Of a stretch of DNA of 64,000 nucleotides, positions 18,440 to 26,095 are shown in pieces. The first letter of the stretch is position 1; the number at the start of each line of letters is the position of its first letter. Source of the stretch: Calothrix sp. C42_A2020_038 (GTDB taxonomy: Bacteria > Cyanobacteriota > Cyanobacteriia > Cyanobacteriales > Nostocaceae); NCBI GenBank assembly GCA_015272395.1, contig JACYLQ010000034.1:62001-126000 (forward strand). The letters run 5' to 3'. The notes under the pieces are model-generated. The model was given only the letters and a program-made list of their open reading frames with translations. It had not been told where the DNA came from and made no database searches. The position numbers and the translations under genes are program-made.

Positions 18440-19750
18440 CTACAACAACTTTAGCTGACCGTTTTTACCTACTATAGGTAATTGATTCTGATTATTGGTA
18501 TTATCACTTTCGTTAATTAACCAATCTTCTTCATTTTCTAACAGTAAATTTTGGGCTGCTATTAACATTTTTTCGGAAATATCTTTTAAATCTTCACGAT
18601 TATTTAAGTATGTTTTAAGTGCTTCGATGGGGTCGATGCTGTGAGTTGCACTCAACTCAGGAACGCGCGGGCGTGCAAGTTGACTTACTAACTCTGGATG
18701 GATACTATAAGTATGTGCTGTTTGTAAAGCTTCATGCAGTACAGAACTGTCGATTAAATCCAACTGTTCAGAACGAAGTTTATAGATTAAACGTATTACT
18801 GCCTCACTGATATCATGTTTAGCAATTGCTTTCAAAATCGCAGCTTGTGGGTCTTCTGTTTTAGAAACATCTAGTTCGATTGTCCGAAAAACTCGTACTG
18901 GTAATGGACAAAATTCCCATTGTGCATTCCCAGGTTCTAAGTCAATCATGACATAACCTTTTTCTTCCTTTTCTTCGCTAAAGTCAACTCGCTCAATACT
19001 ACCTGGGTAGATAACAGGTGGATTATTTTGCTTATTTAAATTTTGATGACGGTGAACATGTCCGAGTGCGACATAATCAAAACAATCGCGCGTTAACAAA
19101 GATAAAGGCAGTGTGAAGCCTTTACCGACAGCTAAGTAACGTTCAGCGCCAAGTGTTGCGTTATCTGCCATTAAGTGTGCTAGAAGTACTGTAGGCACAT
19201 CAGGGTCAAGACGACGAATTTCACCTTCAATTACTACACGCAAACGGTCAGTAAGTAATTGATTGACCTCAGAAAGTGACATTCCTTCCGTATCTTGTCG
19301 TGTCATTAATGTTGAACGAGTCAACCAAGGCAGTGTAATTACTTGTACTGAACCGTTGCGAGTTTTAATCAAATGCGTAGCAATGGAATCACCGACTATA
19401 AAACCTGGCACTCCTAATGTACGATAAATACATAAGCTGGCGCCACCTATCCCCTGTGAATGCTGGTCATGGTTTCCCACGAGTAACACAGTTGGAATAC
19501 TTGCATCAACTAGGCGCCGGAACTGTGCAGCAAATGCTTCTTGTACATAAGGTGGAGGAGTCGCATCCGGAAAAGCATCACCACCAAATATTACCAAATC
19601 AACAGGTTCATTAATCGCGCGGTCAATACACATTGAAAGCGTGCGAACAAAATCTTCCAAGCGCGTATTCAAACCAGTTTCTGCATTAATACGCCCGTGG
19701 ATAAACCCACTACCCATGTGGATATCTGAGAGGTGAAGAATTTTAATCAT
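18440..19750 (-). CDS. SbcD-like metallophosphoesterase (DNA repair exonuclease)
   Basis: The calcineurin-like phosphoesterase motifs are complete: MIKILHLSDIHMGSG at the N-terminus, VIFGGDAF, LLVGNHDQHS, LLAHLMAD and VALGHVHRHQ. These bind two metal ions in the Mre11/SbcD family. The frame extends upstream to 19855, but that would overlap the end of the next gene. The ATG at 19750 places the first metal motif where it always lies, so it was chosen (436 residues). The C-terminal 120 residues are predicted helical and do not resemble a specific partner-binding domain. No sbcC lies next to it, so whether it works with SbcC or alone is open. Confidence 0.82.
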   Translation of the reverse strand: MIKILHLSDIHMGSGFIHGRINAETGLNTRLEDFVRTLSMCIDRAINEPVDLVIFGGDAFPDATPPPYVQEAFAAQFRRLVDASIPTVLLVGNHDQHSQGIGGASLCIYRTLGVPGFIVGDSIATHLIKTRNGSVQVITLPWLTRSTLMTRQDTEGMSLSEVNQLLTDRLRVVIEGEIRRLDPDVPTVLLAHLMADNATLGAERYLAVGKGFTLPLSLLTRDCFDYVALGHVHRHQNLNKQNNPPVIYPGSIERVDFSEEKEEKGYVMIDLEPGNAQWEFCPLPVRVFRTIELDVSKTEDPQAAILKAIAKHDISEAVIRLIYKLRSEQLDLIDSSVLHEALQTAHTYSIHPELVSQLARPRVPELSATHSIDPIEALKTYLNNREDLKDISEKMLIAAQNLLLENEEDWLINESDNTNNQNQLPIVGKNGQLKLL

Positions 19751-19811
19751 ATATTTGTCTTGCTTACTTTCCGCTCTAATCATCTTACCGCTTACATAAT
19801 AATCTTGGTTA

Positions 19812-20387
19812 TCACCAAATTTTTTGCAGATTGAGTACAAATCCCGGTAAAACATTTTCCCCAGAAATAGTTTGAGGTAATTTTAAAAGTTCCACATCTT
19901 GTCCTGGACGATAAATTTCTACTTCCTGTTTTTTTCTATTTATCAACCAACCTAATCGACACCCGTTTTTAATATATTCATTCATTTTGTCTTGAACTTT
20001 TTTCGAGGTGTCAGATGGTGACATAATTTCAATGACAAAATCAGGACAAAGAGGCAGAAATTTCTCTCGTTGTTCTTGACTCAAAGCCTCCCAACGGGTT
20101 TTTTCTACCCAAGAAACATCAGGAGAACGGTCAGCACCATTTGGTAAAGTAAATCCAGTTGATGAATCAAAAACTTCCCCCAATTGATTTTGGTCGTTCC
20201 ATGATGCTACCTGGAGAATTAAGTTAACATTAGTTCTCCCTGTTTCTCCTCCTGTCGGTGGCGTTATAATTAATTCTCCTTGGGCATTGCGTTCTAATTT
20301 TAAATCTGGATTTTCTGCACATAATTGATAAAATTGCTCTCTTGTCAGTTTGATTACAGAATTGAGATTTAATGTCAGTGCTGTCAT
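19812..20387 (-). CDS. Uma2 family (DUF820) putative endonuclease
   Basis: The 191-residue protein has the Uma2 core, a PD-(D/E)XK-like fold: SPDVSWVEKTRW, LCPDFVIEIMSPSD and the helix KKVQDKMNEYIKNGCRLGWLINRKKQEVEIY. These Asp/Glu/Lys positions are the predicted catalytic residues. Uma2 proteins are multi-copy in cyanobacteria and their target is unknown. The gene ends 61 bp upstream of the SbcD-like start on the same strand. Confidence 0.85.
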   Translation of the reverse strand: MTALTLNLNSVIKLTREQFYQLCAENPDLKLERNAQGELIITPPTGGETGRTNVNLILQVASWNDQNQLGEVFDSSTGFTLPNGADRSPDVSWVEKTRWEALSQEQREKFLPLCPDFVIEIMSPSDTSKKVQDKMNEYIKNGCRLGWLINRKKQEVEIYRPGQDVELLKLPQTISGENVLPGFVLNLQKIW

Positions 20388-20529
20388 AGGAATATTTCCC
20401 GTTTTTGTTCGCTTGCTAATGCTACAAACCTATATCCATTTTCATACCCTAATCAAAAGGGATAACATATTACAGCAAATTTCAAGTTGCTTAAATACAG
20501 TCGAGCGGGCATTATTTAACAATCTTTTA

Positions 20530-20582
20530 ACGCCACTTCGGTCAAGTCGGGAAACCTACCCATGCGAGTGGCTCCCCAACCT
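20530..20582. repeat. Dispersed repeat (GGGAAACC / GTGGCTCCCCAA type)
   Basis: The segment starting CGCCACTTCGG and ending GTGGCTCCCCAACC is similar, in inverted orientation, to 52768-52822, where GGAGCCAGTGCGTTGC and GGTTTCCCCGG are recognisable. It is a noncoding dispersed repeat beside the marC stop. Confidence 0.55.
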
Positions 20583-20588
20583 ACGTTG

Positions 20589-21179
20589 TTAGAAAAACAA
20601 CTCTCTTATTCCTTGGCTGCCAATTTCTACAGCTAGGGCAGCTAGTAAGAAACCTAGGAGTTGAGTAATAATTACTTCACCTTCGGCGCCGATCCATTTA
20701 TCAATATTGTTAGCTAGTCTCAAAATTAGCCAACTAACAAACATAGCTGCAATAATACCGATAATTACACTTACGTGTGGACTTGGAGATTCTGACATTA
20801 GTAACATTACAGTTGTCAGTGTTCCTGGTCCTGCTAGTAATGGTAAAGCTAGCGGAGTGATGGCTACATCACGTTCTTTCTCAACTATGGGTGTATCTAA
20901 ATTACCTTGAAGCATCTGTAGCGCAATTAAGAGCAACAATAATCCTCCAGCTACCCGTAACGATGCAAAGCTAACATCCAAATAGCTCAATATAAGCTTC
21001 CCGCCGAATGCAAACAATAACAAGACAGAAATTGCCACAATAACAGCTTTATCGATAACTTTACTTCTTTGTCTTGTTTCCATGCCTTTAGTTAGCACCA
21101 AGAGTATTGGTATATTACCCACTGCATCAGCTAGCACAAAAACAGCGACAAAAGTTTTGATAAAAATCGACGTATCCAC
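20589..21179 (-). CDS. MarC family integral membrane protein
   Basis: This 196-residue protein has six hydrophobic segments in the MarC/NAAT fold: FIKTFVAVFVLADAVGNIPILLV at the start, and PLALPLLAGPGTLTTVMLL in the middle, which is the most conserved stretch. It starts with GTG at 21179. The family's transport activity is uncertain. The early proposal of a multiple-antibiotic resistance role was not borne out, and some relatives are amino-acid channels. Confidence 0.85.
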   Translation of the reverse strand: MDTSIFIKTFVAVFVLADAVGNIPILLVLTKGMETRQRSKVIDKAVIVAISVLLLFAFGGKLILSYLDVSFASLRVAGGLLLLLIALQMLQGNLDTPIVEKERDVAITPLALPLLAGPGTLTTVMLLMSESPSPHVSVIIGIIAAMFVSWLILRLANNIDKWIGAEGEVIITQLLGFLLAALAVEIGSQGIRELFF

Positions 21180-21361
21180 AAAATTACCATTTATTATCAG
21201 GGCTTTATAACAAAATTAGCGCAATTTGGAGAATAAATTACCCCCACCCAGCACTACCCTTACAAAGAAGAGGAGCAGATAGGGTAATTGTGACTTTTTT
21301 GGGTGATGATAGTAGTTTGATAACCTACCAAAGCGTTATTCGACTGCTGTTTATTGAATTT

Positions 21362-22174
21362 ATGAAGTCTTATTTAGCTGCCGCTATTCAAATGACAAGT
21401 GTGCCTGATGTTAAATCAAATTTGGCACAAGCTGAGGAATTTATTGATTTAGCTGTAAATCAAGGCGCCCAGTTGGTGGGTTTGCCTGAAAATTTTGCAT
21501 TTATGGGTGAAGAAAGCGACAAGCTCTCTCAGGGTAATTACATAGCACAGGAAACTGAGAAGTTCCTGACAACAATGGCACAACGCTATCAAATAGCTAT
21601 ACTAGGCGGCGGTTTTCCCGTTCCAACTGATTCAGGTAAAGTTTATAATACAGCTTTGCTGATTGACTCAAATGGACAAGAACTTAGCCGCTATCACAAA
21701 GTTCACCTTTTCGATGTGAATGTGCCTGACGGTAATACGTATCGAGAGTCTAGCACAGTCATGGCTGGTAAGGAATTGCCGCAAGTTTGTTCCACAGAGA
21801 AACTAGGAAATATTGGACTTTCTGTTTGTTACGACGTTCGCTTTCCCGAACTTTATCGCCACATGTCCCATCAAGGGGCAGATATTCTGTTTGTACCTGC
21901 CGCATTTACTGCGTTTACTGGCAAAGACCACTGGCAAGTTTTGCTGCAAGCGCGCGCTATTGAAAATACTTGTTACGTCATTGCTCCTGCCCAAACGGGT
22001 ATTAACTACGCACGTCGCCAAACTCACGGACATGCGATGGTCATCGACCCTTGGGGCACAATTCTAGCAGATGCTGGAGAAAAACCCGGTGTTGCCATCG
22101 CTGAAATTAACCCCTCCCGACTCGAACAAGTGCGGCGCCAAATGCCTAGTCTTCAACATCGAGTGTTTGTGTAA
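21362..22174 (+). CDS. Carbon-nitrogen hydrolase (nitrilase superfamily, Nit1/omega-amidase-like)
   Basis: The 270-residue enzyme has the Glu-Lys-Cys triad of the nitrilase superfamily: the glutamate in GLPENFAFMG, the lysine in YHKVHLFDVNVP, and the cysteine in LSVCYDVRFPELYR. The HKVHLFD and CYDVRFPELYR forms are those of branch 10 (Nit1, deaminated-glutathione amidase). It therefore probably repairs deaminated glutathione or hydrolyses a related omega-amide, but a single sequence does not fix the substrate. A longer frame starts at 21290. The ATG at 21362 (MKSYLAAAIQMTS) matches where family members begin. Confidence 0.87.
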   Translation: MKSYLAAAIQMTSVPDVKSNLAQAEEFIDLAVNQGAQLVGLPENFAFMGEESDKLSQGNYIAQETEKFLTTMAQRYQIAILGGGFPVPTDSGKVYNTALLIDSNGQELSRYHKVHLFDVNVPDGNTYRESSTVMAGKELPQVCSTEKLGNIGLSVCYDVRFPELYRHMSHQGADILFVPAAFTAFTGKDHWQVLLQARAIENTCYVIAPAQTGINYARRQTHGHAMVIDPWGTILADAGEKPGVAIAEINPSRLEQVRRQMPSLQHRVFV

Positions 22175-22175
22175 G

Positions 22176-22219
22176 AGTTAGGAGTAAAGACGCAATTAAT
22201 TGCGTCTCTACTCCTAACT
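22176..22219. repeat. Nested palindrome after the nitrilase gene, possible terminator
   Basis: AGTTAGGAGTA (22176-22186) pairs with TACTCCTAACT (22209-22219), and AGACGCAATT pairs with AATTGCGTCT inside it. The two together make a nearly uninterrupted stem just past the stop codon. The outer arms are STRR heptamers and the inner arms belong to the GAGACGC/GCGTCTC family. Confidence 0.65.
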
Positions 22220-22354
22220 TTAACCCTCAACTATCCATCAAATAACTACTAATAAAAAATATTTAAAAAAAACTGGAAACTTTTGCTCCGTTCTCAATCT
22301 TTTTATTCACAATAGAAGCATCTAACCCAAATTGATTGTAGAAGGTACAACTAA

Positions 22355-22720
22355 TTGAGGACTCGAATTATAGTCTTTTTTCTAACTGTAACTCAGTGCT
22401 TTCTTGTAGGCTGTAATCTGCGAAACCAAACTCAAAGGCGTGACCAGCAAGACCCTTTCTCTACACAAGAACCATTTCCAAGTCCAGCAAGGGGTGATGC
22501 GGAACGCAATCGAGAAGATATAGAACGTGGCAGAGGAGATACAGAGCGCAACATAGAAAGAAATAATGAACGCAATAGAGATGATATTAGGGAACGCGAT
22601 AGAGAAAACAACAATACTGAACGCGGTAGAGGAGGAGAACGTGTAAGACGAAAAAGAGTTCATTGCGCTGGCTTTGTTAACCAATTGGGAGTGTGTAAAA
22701 CCAATGATTCACGCAATTAG
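22355..22720 (+). CDS. Putative lipoprotein with charged low-complexity region
   Basis: The product begins with a hydrophobic signal and a lipobox (IVFFLTVTQCFLVGC), so it is probably lipid-anchored. The middle (residues 47-95) is a run of Arg/Asp/Glu/Asn with imperfect RGDxERNxE repeats. The C-terminus returns to HCAGFVNQLGVCKTND, with two cysteines. The start is a TTG at 22355 preceded by GAAGG at 22341. No ATG lies near the signal peptide in this frame. The family is not recognised, although cyanobacteria encode several such small charged lipoproteins. Opposite-strand open frames here are shadows of the repeat composition. Confidence 0.6.
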   Translation: MRTRIIVFFLTVTQCFLVGCNLRNQTQRRDQQDPFSTQEPFPSPARGDAERNREDIERGRGDTERNIERNNERNRDDIRERDRENNNTERGRGGERVRRKRVHCAGFVNQLGVCKTNDSRN

Positions 22721-22752
22721 TTTAACGTTAGTTTAGTGCTGTAATCTGGTTC

Positions 22753-22772
22753 GGTGCGTGATGCTACGCACC
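22753..22772. repeat. GGTGCGT hairpin repeat
   Basis: GGTGCGT and ACGCACC flank a 6-nt loop. A related but longer version (GGTGCGTGACGCTA ... TAGCGCC) lies between cmr3 and cmr4 at 42282-42341. Confidence 0.5.
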
Positions 22773-22923
22773 ATACCAATCTCAAAAATTCAATTTGTAA
22801 CACTTAAGCTGTTCTTACATTAATATTTGTTCAGTCTTAACAGTCAAATTTTAAGCTATTAATGCCATCTTTAGACACCAGAGTAATCACGGTTACAACG
22901 CTGAAAATCTCTGAAAAGGAAGT

Positions 22924-24081
22924 ATGACGTTAATTTCTAAAAAATGTACTGCAAGCTACAAAAGTTCTAATTCCTGTCTTCAGAAACAAAGTCGGTGTGT
23001 CATTGCCAGCAATTCTTTGGTAGTGATTATTTTGTCTAGTCTATTGCCTGTATCAGTATTTCCAAAAAGTTCGGCATCTGTAATCGGTTCAAGTACATGT
23101 AATACTAATTTAAGCGTTCAAATTGCCAAGTTAGTAGATACACCAAAACAATTTCCAGCATTGGTCAAGCAATCAAATTTATTGCTTGGGTATTGGGTTA
23201 AAAATTTGAGTGAAGCTAATTTATCTGGCTTTCAAACACTGTTAGCGAGTGCTTTACCTTTAAATACTGTCGCTATCGAAAAACCACTAAGTCTCTATAC
23301 CCAAGTTTGGAAGCAAGCTGTTTCACCTTTAATTAACTTCGATTTTAATTTCAACAATCCAGTTCAAAAAACTGAAACTACTATCGATAAGGTTTCCTTA
23401 ATTCTGATATCTGGGGGTAAACCAATTACCATCCATGCAGATAGTCGATATCAGGTTCCAGAAATCTTAGCGAGAAGTGGTACTAATGCGGTTGCAGCAG
23501 TTGATGGTACATTCTTTTCACTCAAATACTTAAATTCCAATGTGATCATTGGCCCAGTCTTAAGCCAGGTCAATAATCAATTTATACCTGGAAACAATGG
23601 TGAAAATAAGAAACTAGCAGGACGACCTCTAGTATTAATCAGCCCCCGTACAGCAAGTTTTATTCCTTTTGACCCAGCCAAACATAACACTCTTGCTGGT
23701 GTTCAAGAGGAAATGCCTGATGTTACCGATGCTTTTGTAGCAGGCGCCTTCTTAGTCAGAAAGGGTCAACCTAGTCCAGCAAGTATTTTTGAAGGACTTT
23801 ACGGCGCTGATGTTGCACGTCACCGAGCATTTTGGGGTATTAGTCAAGAAGGAGTTCCTGTGATTGGTGTTTCGACTAAACCAGTTGATTCTGTCAATTT
23901 GGGAATTATACTTGCCAAAGCAGGATTACAAGAAGCTGTGATGCTAGACTCTGGCGCCAGTACTTCGCTAGCAATGGAAGGAAGGTCTTTAGTTGGATAC
24001 ATTCCACGTCCTGTACCTCATGTTGTTGCACTAGTACCACCACTCACTTCGGCGACTAACTGTACATTAGCATCCCGATAA
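22924..24081 (+). CDS. Phosphodiester glycosidase family protein (DUF2233, NAGPA-like)
   Basis: The 385-residue protein has an N-terminal hydrophobic stretch (VVIILSSLLPVSVFP) suggesting export, a linker, and a C-terminal NAGPA/DUF2233 domain. Family motifs present are AVDGTFFSLKY, GRPLVLISP, FWGISQEGVPVIGV, and the signature AVMLDSGASTSLAMEGR. The human homologue removes GlcNAc from a phosphodiester, and bacterial ones are thought to cut related sugar phosphodiesters in the envelope. The 3' end overlaps the convergent cobA gene by 64 bp (24018-24081). Confidence 0.82.
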   Translation: MTLISKKCTASYKSSNSCLQKQSRCVIASNSLVVIILSSLLPVSVFPKSSASVIGSSTCNTNLSVQIAKLVDTPKQFPALVKQSNLLLGYWVKNLSEANLSGFQTLLASALPLNTVAIEKPLSLYTQVWKQAVSPLINFDFNFNNPVQKTETTIDKVSLILISGGKPITIHADSRYQVPEILARSGTNAVAAVDGTFFSLKYLNSNVIIGPVLSQVNNQFIPGNNGENKKLAGRPLVLISPRTASFIPFDPAKHNTLAGVQEEMPDVTDAFVAGAFLVRKGQPSPASIFEGLYGADVARHRAFWGISQEGVPVIGVSTKPVDSVNLGIILAKAGLQEAVMLDSGASTSLAMEGRSLVGYIPRPVPHVVALVPPLTSATNCTLASR

Positions 24082-24851
24082 CCTTGATTCCGCAAAACAG
24101 CCTGCATTGTTACCACTGCCCCAATTACAACAATTGCAGGCGCCTCAAACCCGGTTTCCTCAACTTGTTCAACAATAGTTTCCAATTGTCCAATCAATTC
24201 TTCTTGCAACTCGCGCGTTCCCCAGCGAACTAAAGCGATAGGAGTTTGCTTACTCAAACCAGCTTTTGTTAATTCCTCAATAATATAGGGCAAGTTATGA
24301 ATGCCCATATAAATTACTATCGTCTCCGAACCGTGAGCTATGGCTTGCCAATTCACAGCGGGACGATATTTGCCTGCGGCTTCATGACCTGTTACAAAAG
24401 TGACAGACGAACTATACAATCTGTGAGTTAAAGGAATCCCAGCATATGCTGGCGCCGCAATACCTGAAGTAATACCGGGCACAACTTCAACGCTTACCCC
24501 TGCATTGATTAATTCTTCCATCTCTTCGCCACCACGCCCAAATACAAACGGGTCGCCACCTTTTAATCGCACGACAATCGCATGATCTCGCGCTTTGTCA
24601 ATCATCAACTGCGTAGTCTCTTCCTGTAGCAGTGAGTGTCTACCTTTACGCTTACCAGCATCAATTTTCTCCGCTTGGGGATTAATCATTGCAAGTATTT
24701 CCGGACTGACTAAGGCATCATAAATAACTACATCCGCACACTCGATTAGGGTTTTACCTTTAAGCGTGAATAGTCCAGGGTCACCGGGTCCGGCACCAAC
24801 AAGATACACTTTACCTACATATTTATTCTGTATTGCCTCATTACGGTTCAT
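24018..24851 (-). CDS. cobA: Uroporphyrinogen-III C-methyltransferase
   Basis: The enzyme makes precorrin-2 from uroporphyrinogen III with two SAM methylations, the branch point to siroheme and cobalamin. Motifs present: VYLVGAGPGDPGLFTLKG, the DALVS segment, RLKGGDPFVFGRGGEE, VVPGITSGIAAPAYAGIPLTHR and TGHEA. At 277 residues it is a stand-alone SumT without a CysG-type fusion. The ATG at 24851 overlaps the sirB stop by 4 bp (ATGA), which suggests coupling. The upstream in-frame start at 24869 is less likely. The gene overlaps the convergent glycosidase gene at the 3' end. Confidence 0.92.
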   Translation of the reverse strand: MNRNEAIQNKYVGKVYLVGAGPGDPGLFTLKGKTLIECADVVIYDALVSPEILAMINPQAEKIDAGKRKGRHSLLQEETTQLMIDKARDHAIVVRLKGGDPFVFGRGGEEMEELINAGVSVEVVPGITSGIAAPAYAGIPLTHRLYSSSVTFVTGHEAAGKYRPAVNWQAIAHGSETIVIYMGIHNLPYIIEELTKAGLSKQTPIALVRWGTRELQEELIGQLETIVEQVEETGFEAPAIVVIGAVVTMQAVLRNQGYRDANVQLVAEVSGGTSATT

Positions 24852-25624
24852 TGATTTAAAAAATCCCAAATCAAATCGGCTAACTCTGTATTCGCTCCTA
24901 GTGGCGGCGCTAATTTTAAACTTACCCTAGGAAATTGTAATTCTAGCTTTTCTATTGCAGCTGCGATCGCGTCGGTTATGCCCCCGGCGAATAGAAAGTA
25001 TGGAACAATCGCAATTCTTTCATAACCTGCTAGAGCAAATTCTCTTACCCGTGATTCTAAATTTGGTTGTACTGCCCAATATGCTGTAGTTAATCCCAAA
25101 TTTACCGCTAACGCTTCAGTACGATGGTCAAAACCTAAACGACGACTTCCATGTGCGAGCAAGATATACTTGTGCGCTTGGATCAGATTTTTTTGTTTTG
25201 CAACCAAACTAGCTAAACCAGGATGAAGACCAATATAAGGCTTTAATTCAATTACGACATCATCACCCAACATTTTTTGTGCAATCTCAACTTCTTCAGG
25301 GATATCTTCCATGACATGTACCCCGGCTAAAAGGAACAAAGGTAGAATTTTGAGGTGCAGTTGTTGCGATTGTGAATTTTGATGAACACTATAGGCAAAC
25401 TCAACAATTTGTGAGTGCAACGGTTGAGGTTGTAATTCCAAATAAGCTGTACCAACAATCTCACATCTTGGAGGCGATGCAATACCACCCACAAACCGAT
25501 GTTGATAGATTTGTTGCCTTTGGTCTTGAAGACGAGATTGCACTAAACAAGCAAGATGCGAAGTCGCGATTTCTGGACGCGGGTCATGACTTCCGTGAGA
25601 AACGAGCAGGTACGCAGACAACAT
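24848..25624 (-). CDS. sirB: Sirohydrochlorin chelatase (SirB/CbiX-type)
   Basis: This 258-residue protein is the long two-lobed form of the CbiX/SirB chelatase. The first lobe begins AYLLVSHGSHDPRPE with the metal-binding histidines. The second lobe begins with YILLAHGSRRLGFDHR, and VPYFLFAGGITDAI follows. It inserts iron (or cobalt) into sirohydrochlorin. Coupling to cobA through a 4-bp overlap gives a siroheme/cobalamin mini-operon. The first-lobe segment LLAGVHVMEDI also fits the family. Confidence 0.88.
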   Translation of the reverse strand: MLSAYLLVSHGSHDPRPEIATSHLACLVQSRLQDQRQQIYQHRFVGGIASPPRCEIVGTAYLELQPQPLHSQIVEFAYSVHQNSQSQQLHLKILPLFLLAGVHVMEDIPEEVEIAQKMLGDDVVIELKPYIGLHPGLASLVAKQKNLIQAHKYILLAHGSRRLGFDHRTEALAVNLGLTTAYWAVQPNLESRVREFALAGYERIAIVPYFLFAGGITDAIAAAIEKLELQFPRVSLKLAPPLGANTELADLIWDFLNQ

Positions 25625-25673
25625 TAGTAATTGTGTTACAAATCTTAATTGTATCTTATTTTATCTCAACATT

Positions 25674-25955
25674 ATGAAACTAATCTTATACAGTAAACCT
25701 GGTTGTCATCTTTGTGAAGGATTACAAGAAAAACTTGAACAAATAGGCGCCATGCCGGAATTCAGCTTCAAAATCGAAATTCGTGACATTACAACACGTG
25801 AAGATTGGTATCAAAGATACGAATATGAAATTCCTGTGCTTTTTGTTGCAAACGATACAGAAAATAATGGCAACGCGATAGAAAGAATGATACCCCGTCC
25901 ATCACCTCGGGCTTCAGTAAAACAATTGGCACAAATACTGCAAAAGTATTTATAG
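25674..25955 (+). CDS. Glutaredoxin-family (DUF836-type) protein
   Basis: This 93-residue thioredoxin-fold protein begins MKLILYSKPGCHLCEGLQEKL, with a CHLC active site at residues 11-14. The YEIPVLFV segment gives the cis-proline. The DUF836/YfjG type is common in cyanobacteria as a small monothiol or dithiol redox protein. It diverges from sirB with 49 bp between the starts. Confidence 0.82.
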   Translation: MKLILYSKPGCHLCEGLQEKLEQIGAMPEFSFKIEIRDITTREDWYQRYEYEIPVLFVANDTENNGNAIERMIPRPSPRASVKQLAQILQKYL

Positions 25956-26095
25956 GTATTTGTATAAAAAGAAAAATGGTGCAAAATAGTGCGGAGTTAT
26001 AGGGTGCATCATAGGACTACTAATTAGGAGTTAGGAGTAAAAATAATCCACACTATTCGTAGCCAATATTCCAATATTATTTATGAGGTTTTGAA

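Noticed and set aside
22382-22684. Opposite-strand open frames over the charged lipoprotein gene
   Set aside because: Ser/Ile-rich shadows of the Arg/Glu/Asn repeats on the coding strand; the coding strand has the signal peptide and lipobox.
24960-24975. HIP1 (GCGATCGC) abundance as in many cyanobacteria
   Set aside because: Only this one clear copy was found by eye, so HIP1 is not the dominant iterated motif here.
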